Notes: generated by a model from the sequence alone, not told the origin. A stretch of 64,000 nucleotides of DNA from Kamptonema formosum PCC 10802 (GCF_000332335.1 NZ_KB235948.1:169769-233768), one strand, 5' to 3'; numbered from the stretch's first letter, positions 17,144 to 25,286 are shown. Made by a program: numbers and translations.

Positions 17144-17391
17144 GGCGGTTGAAACCGCAGCTATACAGACAAAACCCGCAAGGCAAGGGTTTTAAGATTC
17201 TAGCTCTTCTCTTAAGTCCGCGTAGGCGGACTTTGTTTGTGTAGCCGCGATTTCCAATCGCCAGTAATCTCCCGGCGGTTGAAACCGCAGCTATACAGAC
17301 AAAACCCGCCTGCGCGGGTTTTAAGATTCTAGCTCTTCTCTTAAGTCCGCGTAGGCGGACTTCGTTTGTGTAGCCGCGATTTCCAATCGCC
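17144..17391. repeat. Two tandem copies of the ~118-bp dispersed palindrome family
   Basis: Copies at 17144-17262 and 17274-17391. Each has a left arm GGCGGTTGAAACCGC-AGC-TATACAGACAAAACCCGC and a right arm that is the imperfect inverse, ending GCCGCGATTTCCAATCGCC. Inside are two more hairpins (CCCGCCTGCGCGGG and GTCCGCGTAGGCGGAC). Other copies: 20651, 20990, 34696, 38694 and 56615. All lie between genes. Confidence 0.9.
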
Positions 17392-17473
17392 AGGAGCTTA
17401 AATTGACGCCAATGCCCCCCGTGGCCGCCCCCGGTTTCTGCCTCCTTCACGAAGGGGAATAAACCGGGTGTGA

Positions 17474-17506
17474 GAAACCGGGTTTCTTTTAGAAACCCGG
17501 TTTCTG
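17474..17506 (-). terminator. Hairpin downstream of the first HTH-NB-ARC gene
   Basis: Perfect 15-bp inverted repeat AGAAACCGGGTTTCT / AGAAACCCGGTTTCT with a three-base loop, starting six bases after the stop codon. It lacks a clear U-tract. The same hairpin recurs at other gene ends in this window (25287, 53586, 55843), so it may be a mobile palindrome used as a terminator. Confidence 0.6.
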
Positions 17507-17511
17507 CCTCC

Positions 17512-18885
17512 TCACGAAAGATACCGATTTCTCACATACTGTTGTAACACGGGATTCAGGCTAAAAAAGGTTGCACCTTCCCGCTCTTGTGTGCCGGCTA
17601 AGAACCGCCTGACGAGGGATTGCATGGCATTCATTACCTCGGCAGGGGAAAAGGGGCTCGTCTGGCAAAGTTGCGGTAAGGCAACCGGGTGGGGTTCATT
17701 CGCCAGCTGAATCATTAACTTTTGCTCTTGTTCGGTGAGGCGCTGAAAGTGCCGGTCTAACTGTTCTTGCAAAGATTCATCTAATATGATAGTATCGTAT
17801 TGCAAGAACTCAGCAACTCTGCCCCCACACAACTCTTGAATCATCGTTGCAGTGAGTTTTAACCACAGGGGATTGCCTTGATAGGTATCAATAAGCGTTT
17901 GCCAACTTGCTTCATTGGAGAGGTTTTGCTGGCTCAAGATTTCTTTGCCGGCAACACCTAAACCCTCCAATACGAATGAGCGGACAAGGTTATTTTCCTT
18001 TTCCTGTTTGGCAATGTCTCTGGGTTTCTCCCAGCTGAGCAACATGACACAGCTGTTGTGGGAGACTTCTCCGATAAGTTGGAAAAAGTGGTAATAGTCT
18101 TCGCAGCCGGATTTATACTGTCCTGCGAGTTGCCGGCTGCTGAAAAGCATCTGCACGTCATCGAGGAGAATCAGGCAGCGATACTTGCGCAGGTGGTTGA
18201 GGAGTTGGGAGAGTGGGGTTTCGCTGGTGCGGGGGGTGTCTTTGTCGGAGAAGATTTTCCGCAGGTTGGTGAGGGTTGCGTCTGGGGGTGGGGAGAAGCG
18301 GAGGCTGCGATAGATGATATAGTCGAAGTGGGTTTTGATTTGCTCGGTGAGGCGGATGGCGAGGGCGGTTTTGCCAATGCCGCTGATTCCCAGAAGTGCG
18401 ATGAGGCGACAGCGATCTTCTGTTATCCACTGTTGGAGGGTGGTGAGTTCGGAGGTTCGTCCGTAAAAGGTGAAGGGTTCGGGTGCGTCGCCTAAGTCGA
18501 GATGGAGTTGGGTTGGGGTTTCCTGGGGTTGCTGTGTGCCGGTGGGTTTGGCGGGAGGTTCTTGGCAGATGTGAAGGTTGTTAATTGTTAGATTATCGCT
18601 GCCGATAGTTTGGGGTGAAAAATTGTAAACTTTACCTTTCTCGAATATATATCTAAAATTGGCTTTAGTAATGTTTTTACCCAGTCCCTGAGAGAGAATT
18701 TTCCAAAGTTCATGTCCAACATTTCTTACATGACTGGTACTGGAGTAAACTTCGTCAGCGATTTGCGAGTAGGTGCGCTCTTGTAAGGTTCCCCGGAGGA
18801 TAGCTTCTTGCAGATAGTCCAGATGCTTTCCCGTCTTAGCGAAAACGAGGTCGTCGGCGAGTTGTAAGACTTCGGCGATGTCCAC
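17512..18885 (-). CDS. HTH-NB-ARC STAND ATPase, first paralogue
   Basis: A 457-residue protein. An N-terminal helix-turn-helix region (~1-75: LQLADDLVFAKTGKHLDYLQ, then RTYSQIADEVYSSTSHVRNV) resembles the HTH found at the N-terminus of cyanobacterial NB-ARC and vMAP-type proteins. A variable linker (ends NNLHICQEPPAKPTG) follows, then an NB-ARC NTPase: Walker A LLGISGIGKTAL, Walker B CLILLDDVQMLF, a GLPL-type QGNPLWLKLTA, and a winged-helix tail. No WD40 or TPR sensor follows; the protein stops at NRYLS. I place the start at GTG 18885 because it aligns with the paralogue's ATG (VDIAEVLQL / MEIKEILKL). The upstream ATG at 18915 lies only two bases from the -10 box. It is divergent from the secreted pair at 19041. 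Confidence 0.85.
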   Translation of the reverse strand: MDIAEVLQLADDLVFAKTGKHLDYLQEAILRGTLQERTYSQIADEVYSSTSHVRNVGHELWKILSQGLGKNITKANFRYIFEKGKVYNFSPQTIGSDNLTINNLHICQEPPAKPTGTQQPQETPTQLHLDLGDAPEPFTFYGRTSELTTLQQWITEDRCRLIALLGISGIGKTALAIRLTEQIKTHFDYIIYRSLRFSPPPDATLTNLRKIFSDKDTPRTSETPLSQLLNHLRKYRCLILLDDVQMLFSSRQLAGQYKSGCEDYYHFFQLIGEVSHNSCVMLLSWEKPRDIAKQEKENNLVRSFVLEGLGVAGKEILSQQNLSNEASWQTLIDTYQGNPLWLKLTATMIQELCGGRVAEFLQYDTIILDESLQEQLDRHFQRLTEQEQKLMIQLANEPHPVALPQLCQTSPFSPAEVMNAMQSLVRRFLAGTQEREGATFFSLNPVLQQYVRNRYLS

Positions 18886-18917
18886 AGGCAAGGGAGGCGA
18901 TGGAGTTGACGCCATCC

Positions 18918-19010
18918 AGTATAGCCGGTTTTTCGTACATTTGTGACATTTCGGATCTGGCCATCCGGGCAAAAGTCAGGATTTTTCGTACACAGGCTAT
19001 GTCTTATAGT
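18918..19010. promoter_or_regulatory. 9-bp operator array in the divergent HTH-NB-ARC / secreted-pair promoter
   Basis: On the plus strand three abutting units, TTTCGTACA (18931), TTTGTGACA (18940) and TTTCGGATC (18949), and a fourth TTTCGTACA at 18984. The leftward -10 box is TATACT (18923-18918), seven bases from the nearest unit. The rightward -10 box is TATAGT (19005-19010), with the fourth unit over its -35 region. The array therefore covers both promoters. Compare 22877-22921 and 37173-37256. Confidence 0.65.
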
Positions 19011-19040
19011 AGTTGATCGACGTGCCGGTAGGATATTTCT

Positions 19041-19577
19041 ATGAAGCGATTCCGGTTGCTCAGCCGGTTGCTCTCGGCTGGGATGCTCTCTGCGATGTTA
19101 GGGACACTGGCCGCACAAGTGGCACAGGCCCAGCGCCCTATTCCCTTGTCCGAGCTGAAGTGTTTGCAAGCAAAAATCACACCAGGTTACAACTGGTCTT
19201 ATAGGGCTGAAAGTGAGGATATTTCCGTAGGCAGAGAGTTTTACACCAGCATCGCATGGATTAGACAGGGTAGCACTCTGACTTGCCGGCTGCCAGGAGG
19301 GCGTGCTTCTTTCCGATTAGAGTTGGGCATTCCTGACGCCTCAAAGAGCTCACCATTACGAATAGATGTTTATCTAGACGGAAATAAAGTCGCTTCTCGC
19401 ACTGTCGATCAGGGTAAGGCGCATACGATTCTACTAGATATTACCAATGGGAAAAGTCTGGCAGTAGAAGTATCTTGTGCCAGCGACACAAGTTGCTATG
19501 GAGACAGCACATGTTACTTTATAAAAGCCCAAGTTGAGCCGGCAGCAACTTCGCCAAGTTCGCCAGGGAGTAGATAA
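19041..19577 (+). CDS. Sec-exported hypothetical protein
   Basis: A 178-residue protein with a clear signal peptide: basic start KRFRLLSRLL, hydrophobic core, and cleavage after AQVAQAQ. The mature part has six cysteines, three of them close together (CASDTSCYGDSTC), so disulfides in the periplasm are likely. Its beta-rich pattern (RIDVYLDGNKVASRTVDQGKAHTILLDI, GKSLAVEVSC) resembles NPCBM-like carbohydrate-binding modules, a resemblance I cannot confirm. It is the first gene of a two-gene operon, with one base before the next start. The operon is transcribed away from the HTH-NB-ARC gene through a shared operator region. Its function is unknown. Confidence 0.8.
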   Translation: MKRFRLLSRLLSAGMLSAMLGTLAAQVAQAQRPIPLSELKCLQAKITPGYNWSYRAESEDISVGREFYTSIAWIRQGSTLTCRLPGGRASFRLELGIPDASKSSPLRIDVYLDGNKVASRTVDQGKAHTILLDITNGKSLAVEVSCASDTSCYGDSTCYFIKAQVEPAATSPSSPGSR

Positions 19578-19578
19578 A

Positions 19579-20358
19579 ATGAGTCTCAGTCGCCGTCAAT
19601 TCAATCGCCTCATCATCTGGGGTGGGGCTTCTTTTACGGCTTCGGCCACATCCGGCATCTTTTTCCCCAAACCGGCTGAAGCCTATTCCCTAGAATTTCC
19701 CCTCAGCGCCTTGTCAGCCGATCGGGTTTTCACCGGCATTCAGCGATACTGCGGAGCCGAGCCGATTCCCGGCGTTTTATCGTCCATCTTGCAAGGGAGT
19801 AAAAATCTTAACAGTAAAATCCCGCCAGATGTCGCTAACAGCATTCGCACTGCCGACCAAGTATTTGTCAGCCGGGATTTTACCAGAAACAGAACCGAAT
19901 TAGCCGTAACTGGCAGCGAGTCTGATTCTGCTGCCGCTACCAGCCGGCTGTGGGGGAGGCAGAGACAAGATAACTTCGGCCCCAATGTGGGTTTTGGCTT
20001 CGTGCAGAAGTTTGAAGACCAATACAGCGATGCCAAAATTTCTGGCCCAACCATGTGCGGTATTTATAATTCCCAGAAAGTGTTAGCCGATCAAAAACTA
20101 ACGCCCCCAGAAATTGCCGCTTCTTTATTACCAACCCGCTCAACGTTTGATGATTGGGGTTCTTGGTCGGGAGATCCCGATGGCTCTGTAGGGAAAAACC
20201 CCGGTGTGGGTTTTACTCAGTATAGCACAGCAGGGGGAACTGTGACATCCCGCTACGATTTAGTCGAACCAGGGCCAAAAGGCTTTGGGCAAGTGCAGTT
20301 GATTGTAGAAGCGGACAACCAACCCCGGCGGACAATATTAGTAACGGTGAGGTTTTAG
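19579..20358 (+). CDS. Tat-exported hypothetical protein
   Basis: A 259-residue protein. It opens with a twin-arginine signal (LSRRQFNRLIIWGGASF) and an Ala-rich cleavage region (PKPAEAYS). The mature domain is polar with many Gly/Ser and no family I recognise. Recognisable stretches are RVFTGIQRYCGAEPIPG, TSRLWGRQRQDNFGPNVGFGF and ISGPTMCGIYNSQK. Tat export implies folding, perhaps with a cofactor, before transport. The start ATG at 19579 has GGGAG eight bases upstream inside the end of the preceding gene; a longer in-frame start at 19534 overlaps that gene and is less likely. The tight spacing says the two exported proteins are made together. Confidence 0.8.
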   Translation: MSLSRRQFNRLIIWGGASFTASATSGIFFPKPAEAYSLEFPLSALSADRVFTGIQRYCGAEPIPGVLSSILQGSKNLNSKIPPDVANSIRTADQVFVSRDFTRNRTELAVTGSESDSAAATSRLWGRQRQDNFGPNVGFGFVQKFEDQYSDAKISGPTMCGIYNSQKVLADQKLTPPEIAASLLPTRSTFDDWGSWSGDPDGSVGKNPGVGFTQYSTAGGTVTSRYDLVEPGPKGFGQVQLIVEADNQPRRTILVTVRF

Positions 20359-20460
20359 GGATACGGCAGGTTGAAACCTTTAGGAATACGGCAGGTTGAA
20401 ACCTTTAGGAATACGGCAGGTTGAAACCTTTAGGAATACGGCAGGTTGAAACCTGCCGCT
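20358..20460. repeat. 25-bp tandem repeat, four units
   Basis: Unit AATACGGCAGGTTGAAACCT plus TTAGG, repeated four times directly after the stop codon of the Tat protein. It ends in the hairpin GGCAGGTTGAAACCTGCC. The inner GGCAGGTTGAAACCT block is also the edge of repeat clusters near 39575 and 39765. Confidence 0.88.
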
Positions 20461-21267
20461 ATACAGACAAAGCCCGCCTGCGCGGGCTAAAGAATGTCCG
20501 CGCCTTTTGTAGGGGCGGTGCGGCACGACCGCCCCGGCGAGGGGGGGAAGGACGCTATCGCGTCCCGCTTCGCTATCGTTCCTGACTCACTTGTAAGTAG
20601 CAACTTGAGTTATATAGCAAGTCTAAATGATTTGTGTCCCGTAGTCTCTGGGCGGTTGAAACCGCAGCTATACAGACAAAACCCGCCTGCGCGGGTTTTA
20701 AGATTGTAGTTCTTCTCTTAAGTCCGCGTAGGCGGACTTCGTTTGTCGCAGTGAGTTTCAAGAGACTGTTGGCGTGCTTGATGTGGGGTAAGACCCCACC
20801 CCTAAGTTTCCTCGTTCCCAGCTCAAGCCCGGAGGAGGAAAAACCGGGCACATTGTGAGAGTCTCGCTCCACTCTTAGCCCGCGTAGGCGGGCTTCGTCT
20901 GTATAGCCGCGATTTCAATCGCCAGGAACCTGGCCAACTAGTCTGAGGTCTAACCCCTCACGAATTCGCCAACAGTCCCGTAGTCTCTGGGCGGTTGAAA
21001 CCGCAGCTATACAGACAAAACCCGCCTGCGCGGGTTTTAAGATTGTAGTTCTTCTCTTAAGTCCGCGTAGGCGGACTTCGTTTGTCGCAGTGAGTTTCAA
21101 TCGCCGGGAGCTTAAGTTGACACTTAAGTCCGCGTAGGCGGACTTCGTTTGTCGCAGTGAGTTTCAATCGCCGGGAGCTTAAGTTGACACTAATGGCACG
21201 GGGGTCCGCCCCTACGAAACCGGGGTTCTGAAATTTACACGAATGATTTAGACGCGCTATATACACC
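20461..21267. repeat. Cluster of dispersed palindromes, no gene
   Basis: Two large copies of the ~118-bp palindrome family (20651-20757, with a truncated right arm, and 20990-21105) and a partial right arm (21122-21186). Between them are a GTAGGGGCGGTGCGGCACGA repeat near 20510, a CTCGTTCCCAGCTCAAGC element near 20813 and a reverse partial arm near 20877-20925. In two copies the right arm ends GTCGCAGTGAGTTTCAATCG instead of the usual form. Nothing here supports a coding gene. Confidence 0.8.
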
Positions 21268-22782
21268 CTACCGTTGCAGTTGGCGAATCATATCTAAGGC
21301 TTTTTGAGCGTCGGAGGTCATCCCTTGGGCGTTAAATAAACGAGCCGCTTGCTCCAAATCTGCAATTGCCCCTTGCCGGTCGCCCATTCTGGTTAAAGTA
21401 ATGCCTCGGTTAGCATAGGCTTTCGCATAATTGGGACTGAGTTGAATGGCTTGAGTGTAATCCGCTAAGGCAGCCCGGTCATTGCCGGTGCGGAAAAGCG
21501 CCAATCCTCTGTTAAAATAAGTGTTAGCCCGACCCGGATTAATCTGGAGGGCTTGATTGAAATCATCAATCGCTTGTTTCTGATCGCCCAACTCGGAAAG
21601 CGCTACCCCTCGGTTATTGTAAGCGGCGGCAAAGCTGCGATCCAGACGGATAACTTGAGTGTAATCAGAGACTGCGCCCGGTTTATCGCCCATTGCCGAG
21701 AGAACGAGCCCTCGATTGTAATAAGCATCGACATAAGCTGCATTCAGCTCGATCACTTTGCTGTAATCAGCCATACTTTTTGGCAAAACTTTCTGCTCGA
21801 AATAGGCAAGACCGCGATAGAAGTAAGCTTCGGCGTAATCTGGCTGAGTTTGCAGCGCCTGAGTCAAATCCGCAATCGCCCCAGACAAATCTCCTGTATC
21901 AAACCGGCTCAACCCCCGAACATAATAAGTTTTAGCATCCCTGGGGCTATTCACCCCTGCCGGCGCATTACTCGGGGGCGAAGTATTGACCAAAATCGCA
22001 GAGCGGTTTAACCCCGCTTCGGACAGCTTTGCCAGAAAAGTATTCACAGGAATAGCAGCATTAAATCCCGTTTTCGTAAGCGCTATTCCTGTGGGGTTTT
22101 CCTGAGGATCTTCTCCCTGTTCATAATCGAGATCGCCCTGTCCGTGAATGCCAACCACGCGCCCTTCGCCATCAAATACTGGCCCCCCACTCATTCCACC
22201 TTTTGTTATAGCATAATAGCGTAAAGTATAGCCTCTGGGATGGTTCGGGAGACGACTGGTAACAGCGCCCCGTGAAAACTCATGGTTACGGTTAGTTCCG
22301 GACTTTCCAAGAAAGCTATTCGCTGGATAGCCTGAAACAAAGATGTCCGCACCGATTACAGCTTGCTCTGAATCCCCAAAAGTTACAACGGGATAAGATT
22401 CGGGGCTGTCAAATGTTACCACGGCTAAATCCGGCTGATTTGTTTCTTTTTGCAATAGCACAGCACGAGTTACGGGATAGTCTTTGCCGGTGTGAGTGCG
22501 GATCGTATAGGTGGCTTGAGAATTGTCAACAACATGATTGCAAGTGAGGGCTGTATAAGTGTTGCCCTGTTTAGCAATGATAAACCCAGATCCGCTGCTG
22601 ACGCGATTTGAATTTGAATATTTTCCATTGATTTGAACCGTGACTGTAATGGCTATTTGGCCAATCTCTTGGGGAGATTTTGCTAAAAGCGGTGCCGGCG
22701 CAAAGGTGACTATGCCTGCTACCGTTACTGTTCCAGCCAGGAGGCTAGTGAGGGAACAAAACTGCGAATAAACCCGACTCAT
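21268..22782 (-). CDS. Secreted trypsin-like serine protease with TPR repeats
   Basis: A 504-residue protein. A signal peptide (about 1-35, ending FAPAPLLAKS) precedes a trypsin-like (Trypsin_2) domain with an intact triad: H83 (LTCNHVVDN), D118 (NQPDLAVVTF) and S198 (KGGMSGGPVFDG). The C-terminal half (~280-500) is a row of five or six TPR units of 34 residues (YFYRGLAYFEQ, YYNRGLVLSAMGD, YNNRGVALSELGD, YFNRGLALFRTGN, YANRGITLTRMGD). Such periplasmic protease-TPR fusions are common in filamentous cyanobacteria, with unknown substrates. I start at ATG 22782; the next ATG, at 22818, would coincide with the transcription start predicted from the TATACT box at 22829-22824. A 9-bp operator array of the NB-ARC type lies upstream. 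Confidence 0.87.
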   Translation of the reverse strand: MSRVYSQFCSLTSLLAGTVTVAGIVTFAPAPLLAKSPQEIGQIAITVTVQINGKYSNSNRVSSGSGFIIAKQGNTYTALTCNHVVDNSQATYTIRTHTGKDYPVTRAVLLQKETNQPDLAVVTFDSPESYPVVTFGDSEQAVIGADIFVSGYPANSFLGKSGTNRNHEFSRGAVTSRLPNHPRGYTLRYYAITKGGMSGGPVFDGEGRVVGIHGQGDLDYEQGEDPQENPTGIALTKTGFNAAIPVNTFLAKLSEAGLNRSAILVNTSPPSNAPAGVNSPRDAKTYYVRGLSRFDTGDLSGAIADLTQALQTQPDYAEAYFYRGLAYFEQKVLPKSMADYSKVIELNAAYVDAYYNRGLVLSAMGDKPGAVSDYTQVIRLDRSFAAAYNNRGVALSELGDQKQAIDDFNQALQINPGRANTYFNRGLALFRTGNDRAALADYTQAIQLSPNYAKAYANRGITLTRMGDRQGAIADLEQAARLFNAQGMTSDAQKALDMIRQLQR

Positions 22783-22823
22783 AAATGATGGCTTGCGAAG
22801 GATAATAGCTGTCTGCATTCAAT

Positions 22824-22921
22824 AGTATAAGCCGGGGTGGAATGCCGGGATAGTAGATAGTGTCAGGTTGGGGAAACTTCGGATTTTTCGTACATTTCTG
22901 ACATTTCGTACAGTTCGGGAT
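22824..22921 (-). promoter_or_regulatory. Promoter and 9-bp repeat array upstream of the trypsin-TPR gene
   Basis: On the plus strand five abutting 9-bp units: CTTCGGATT (22877), TTTCGTACA (22886), TTTCTGACA (22895), TTTCGTACA (22904) and GTTCGGGAT (22913). Read toward the gene these are TGTACGAAA, TGTCAGAAA and TGTACGAAA. The unit sequence, period and orientation relative to the gene match the array at 18918-19010. A TATACT -10 box lies at 22829-22824, about 47 bp from the nearest unit, further than at the NB-ARC loci. Confidence 0.6.
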
Positions 22922-23138
22922 AAGTCGCCTCACCTCCCTTGGCAAAGCAATTCCAGCCGCTCTGGCATTTGCGGAGTAACGCTCGGCGAGCCGGTGTGAT
23001 TTATCCTATTGTGGGGACAACCGAGAAGGCGCTGTGCTGCTGGCATAAAAGGAGAGGCGACGCTTTCCCGGCTTCCCGTGCTATAATGGTTAAGCAACTA
23101 AAAAAAGCTTCATTCAATTACAAGAGGTTTGAGAATCT

Positions 23139-23405
23139 GTGCCCCAACGTATCGAAGTACGAATCGAAATCTTCCGAGAGGGAAACTTATATGTAGGAGT
23201 TTGCCCGGATTTAGACGTTTCCAGCTTTGGGGAAACCGTCGAGGAAGCCAAGCAGTCTGTGCGAGAAGCCTTGCAAGCTTTCTTTGAAGAATGTGAGGCA
23301 ATGGGCACGCTGCAAGAAGTTCTGGAAGAAGCCGGCTTTATTCAACAAGATGGGAACTGGCTACCCCGCCAACCTGTGTCCTCGGATTTGCTAGCCATTC
23401 GGTGA
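23139..23405 (+). CDS. hicB: HicB-family antitoxin
   Basis: An 88-residue HicB-type antitoxin with a partial RNase-H-like fold: RIEVRIEIFREGNLYVGVCPDLDVSSFGETVEEAKQSVREAL. This is the family's core, followed by a short tail. It starts at GTG 23139, with AAGAGG upstream. The hicA toxin begins six bases after its stop, so the pair is an operon with the antitoxin first, opposite to the commonest hicAB order. HicB neutralises HicA and usually autoregulates; the C-terminal part here is too short for an obvious HTH. Confidence 0.88.
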   Translation: MPQRIEVRIEIFREGNLYVGVCPDLDVSSFGETVEEAKQSVREALQAFFEECEAMGTLQEVLEEAGFIQQDGNWLPRQPVSSDLLAIR

Positions 23406-23411
23406 GGAAAA

Positions 23412-23654
23412 ATGGCACCTGCTCGTAAGATTACACCGATTCCCTATCAAATCCTGGTGAGGGTTTTTGAGTTGGAGGGCTTCACAGTTAAGCGTCAAAG
23501 AGGCGATCACCTAATCCTGACTAAGCCAGGGATCAATCGACCGGCTGTAATTAAAACCAGTCCGGGTGAAGTGCCGGTGGCTCACATTATGACAAATTTA
23601 AGGACGGCTGGAATCAGCCGCGAACGCTATTTTGAACTTCTAGATTTGGTTTAA
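23412..23654 (+). CDS. hicA: HicA-family mRNA interferase toxin
   Basis: An 80-residue toxin of the HicA (YcfA) family. It has the dsRBD-like fold with the catalytic His in VKRQRGDHLILTKPG and the second strand AVIKTSPGEVPVAHIMTNLRTAGISRERYFEL. HicA cleaves mRNA and stalls growth when HicB is lost. The catalytic His is present, so the toxin looks active. It is translated six bases after hicB. The pair lies downstream of the trypsin-TPR promoter region but on the opposite strand. Confidence 0.9.
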   Translation: MAPARKITPIPYQILVRVFELEGFTVKRQRGDHLILTKPGINRPAVIKTSPGEVPVAHIMTNLRTAGISRERYFELLDLV

Positions 23655-23784
23655 TCCCCTCTATCTTTAGGTGAAGGCGAGCGCCTTTCTTTTCCGCAAA
23701 GAGCCATCCCCAGGACTCCTTCATCTTTCCCACGGGGCGCTCACCCCACCTATGCAAGTGTCTCATGCCTTATGCCCCATGCCC

Positions 23785-24384
23785 TTACTGTCTCCCCCAC
23801 AGCGCCAGCCCACCTCCGCGCCCTCTAGCAGCAATTATATCATCCCCGATGATAAAATAGGAGAAAAAGGCTTGTTTGCTGACACTTTCCTCATAAAACT
23901 CCCGCTCTTTTGCTTCCCCACCCCGCATCGAGCCTTGGTACACGACTCTCCCAAACAATTGCACCGAGATTCGCGTAAAGTCGAAGGCTAGGATGTTTTT
24001 CCCTGCCAGGAATTTAGCTGGCCCTGACAGCGCCAATCTTACAGCCCCAAACCGCACAATATTTTCAACATTACCCGCCTGAATTGAGCTATCGGGCGAA
24101 GGTGCCGGCGCAGCTGAGTATGAAAGTTGAATGCTCACCAATCCGGGAATGTAGCGCCCCGCACCCATCACTACACCGGCTCGCTGGCGCGTTTTTTTGG
24201 TGCCGGTGATAAAGCACAGCCGCCAGTCCCCAATTAACGGATCAAAGGAATAGTGGGTTTTGCTCTTTTTGGCGGTTTTCTCCGCCAGGAGAAGCGCATC
24301 AACCACCGCAGGAGGCGATGGCTTAGAACCGGACTGAGTTGTGATGGACTGAGCCGCTTGTTGCAGGACAGACAAGTTTTCCAT
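23785..24384 (-). CDS. PAP/fibrillin (plastid-lipid-associated) family protein
   Basis: A 199-residue soluble protein. The family-like core is LIGDWRLCFITGTKKT, then beta strands VVMGAGRYIPGLVSIQLSY, VRFGAVRLALSGPAKFL and FTRISVQLFGRVVYQGSMRGG. It closes with SYFIIGDDIIAARGRGGGLALWGR, an ending shared with cyanobacterial and chloroplast lipocalin-like PAP/fibrillin proteins. Those bind lipids or carotenoids and coat thylakoids or plastoglobules. No transmembrane segment or signal is visible. The assignment rests on remembered motifs, so I hold it moderately. Confidence 0.7.
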   Translation of the reverse strand: MENLSVLQQAAQSITTQSGSKPSPPAVVDALLLAEKTAKKSKTHYSFDPLIGDWRLCFITGTKKTRQRAGVVMGAGRYIPGLVSIQLSYSAAPAPSPDSSIQAGNVENIVRFGAVRLALSGPAKFLAGKNILAFDFTRISVQLFGRVVYQGSMRGGEAKEREFYEESVSKQAFFSYFIIGDDIIAARGRGGGLALWGRQ

Positions 24385-24765
24385 GATTGGGATATGTTAT
24401 GGCGTGTTTGTATAATTGTACTGCAGTGCCGGCGGTTAGGATCTATCCTTACAAACCCGCGAAGGCGGGTTTCGTCTGTATAGCCGCGATTTCTAATCGC
24501 CAGGATCTCTTGGCAAAAGCGGGATGCTACCGTGCCGGCGGTTAGTAAAGTAGTGTTTTCTGAACCGCCAAGACGCGCCTGTTCGCCAAGGAAGAATAAG
24601 AAGAGAATCCTGGTAATTTGGGATTTGGGATTGTGGATTGATGATTTTTCCCAATGCCCCATGCTCCATGCGCAATGCCCCATGCTCAATGCCCCAAGCC
24701 CAATGCCCAATGCCCCATTCCCAAGGAGCCGGTTATAATGAGGGTAAATTAGCGGAGGACCCTCC
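24385..24765. repeat. Repeat-filled spacer (partial palindrome and heptamers)
   Basis: At 24450-24503 is a partial arm of the dispersed palindrome family (CCCGCGAAGGCGGGTTTCGT then TATAGCCGCGATTTCTAATC). From about 24650 to 24720 there are degenerate CCCAATG/CCCATGC heptamers. A TATAAT box at 24734-24739 and GCGGAGGA at 24752 belong to the ankyrin gene. No gene is seen. Confidence 0.75.
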
Positions 24766-25245
24766 ATGAGCGCCAATCTTGTAAATGCTGTTAAAAAGAA
24801 TGACCTGGAACAAGCTAAGAAGTTAATTGCCAGCGGTGCGGATGTCAACCAAACAGACAGGAGTGGAAATAGCCTCTTGATTGCGAGTGCGGCGGAAGGT
24901 CACGCGGAAATGGTAAAGCTGCTGCTTGATTCGGGTGCCGATATTCGCGCTGTGGATGAGGACATGAAAGCCACCGCACTGCACGCCGCTGCCTATCTGC
25001 GCCATCCGCAAGCGATGAAAGTCCTGATAGAATATGGAATTGATATTAACGCCCAGGGGCCTTACAATGGATATACTGCCTTACACGATGCGGTGTGGCA
25101 AAATAATATTGAAGGAGTCAGGCTTTTGGTCAAAGCCGGCGCTCAGACAGACCTCAAAGGCAAAAACGGAGAAACGCCGCTAGACATCGCCAGAAAAAAT
25201 GGCTTGAAGGAGATTGTTGCCATTCTCTCTGGGGTTGAAAGTTAA
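24766..25245 (+). CDS. Ankyrin-repeat protein
   Basis: A 159-residue protein made of four ankyrin repeats after a short cap: LVNAVKKNDLEQAKKLIASGADVNQTD, NSLLIASAAEGHAEMVKLLL, TALHAAAYLRHPQAMKVLIEYG and YTALHDAVWQNNIEGVRLLVKAGAQTD. A closing repeat (NGETPLDIARKNGLKEIVAIL) follows. These form a protein-binding solenoid. No enzymatic domain is attached. The ribosome-binding site GGAGG lies within the self-complementary GGAGGACCCTCC directly before the ATG, so a small hairpin could mask it. It converges with rel across a strong hairpin. Confidence 0.9.
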   Translation: MSANLVNAVKKNDLEQAKKLIASGADVNQTDRSGNSLLIASAAEGHAEMVKLLLDSGADIRAVDEDMKATALHAAAYLRHPQAMKVLIEYGIDINAQGPYNGYTALHDAVWQNNIEGVRLLVKAGAQTDLKGKNGETPLDIARKNGLKEIVAILSGVES

Positions 25246-25286
25246 GAGACTGGCTATAAAGTAATTGTTAAGGCTGCCTTTGGGCC

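Noticed and set aside
17115-17450. A 111-codon frame with an internal repeat on the minus strand
   Set aside because: It is the translation of two tandem dispersed palindromes. The same peptide (RLRGLKRRARILKP) appears wherever the repeat occurs.
18916-18972. N-terminal extension of the first HTH-NB-ARC protein (PGWPDPKCHKCTKN)
   Set aside because: These codons are the operator array itself; a frame at 22745-22945 shows the same kind of translated repeat (CTKCQKCTKN). Not protein coding.
22939-23196. An 85-codon frame before hicB
   Set aside because: It overlaps hicB in another frame and has no domain or start signal.
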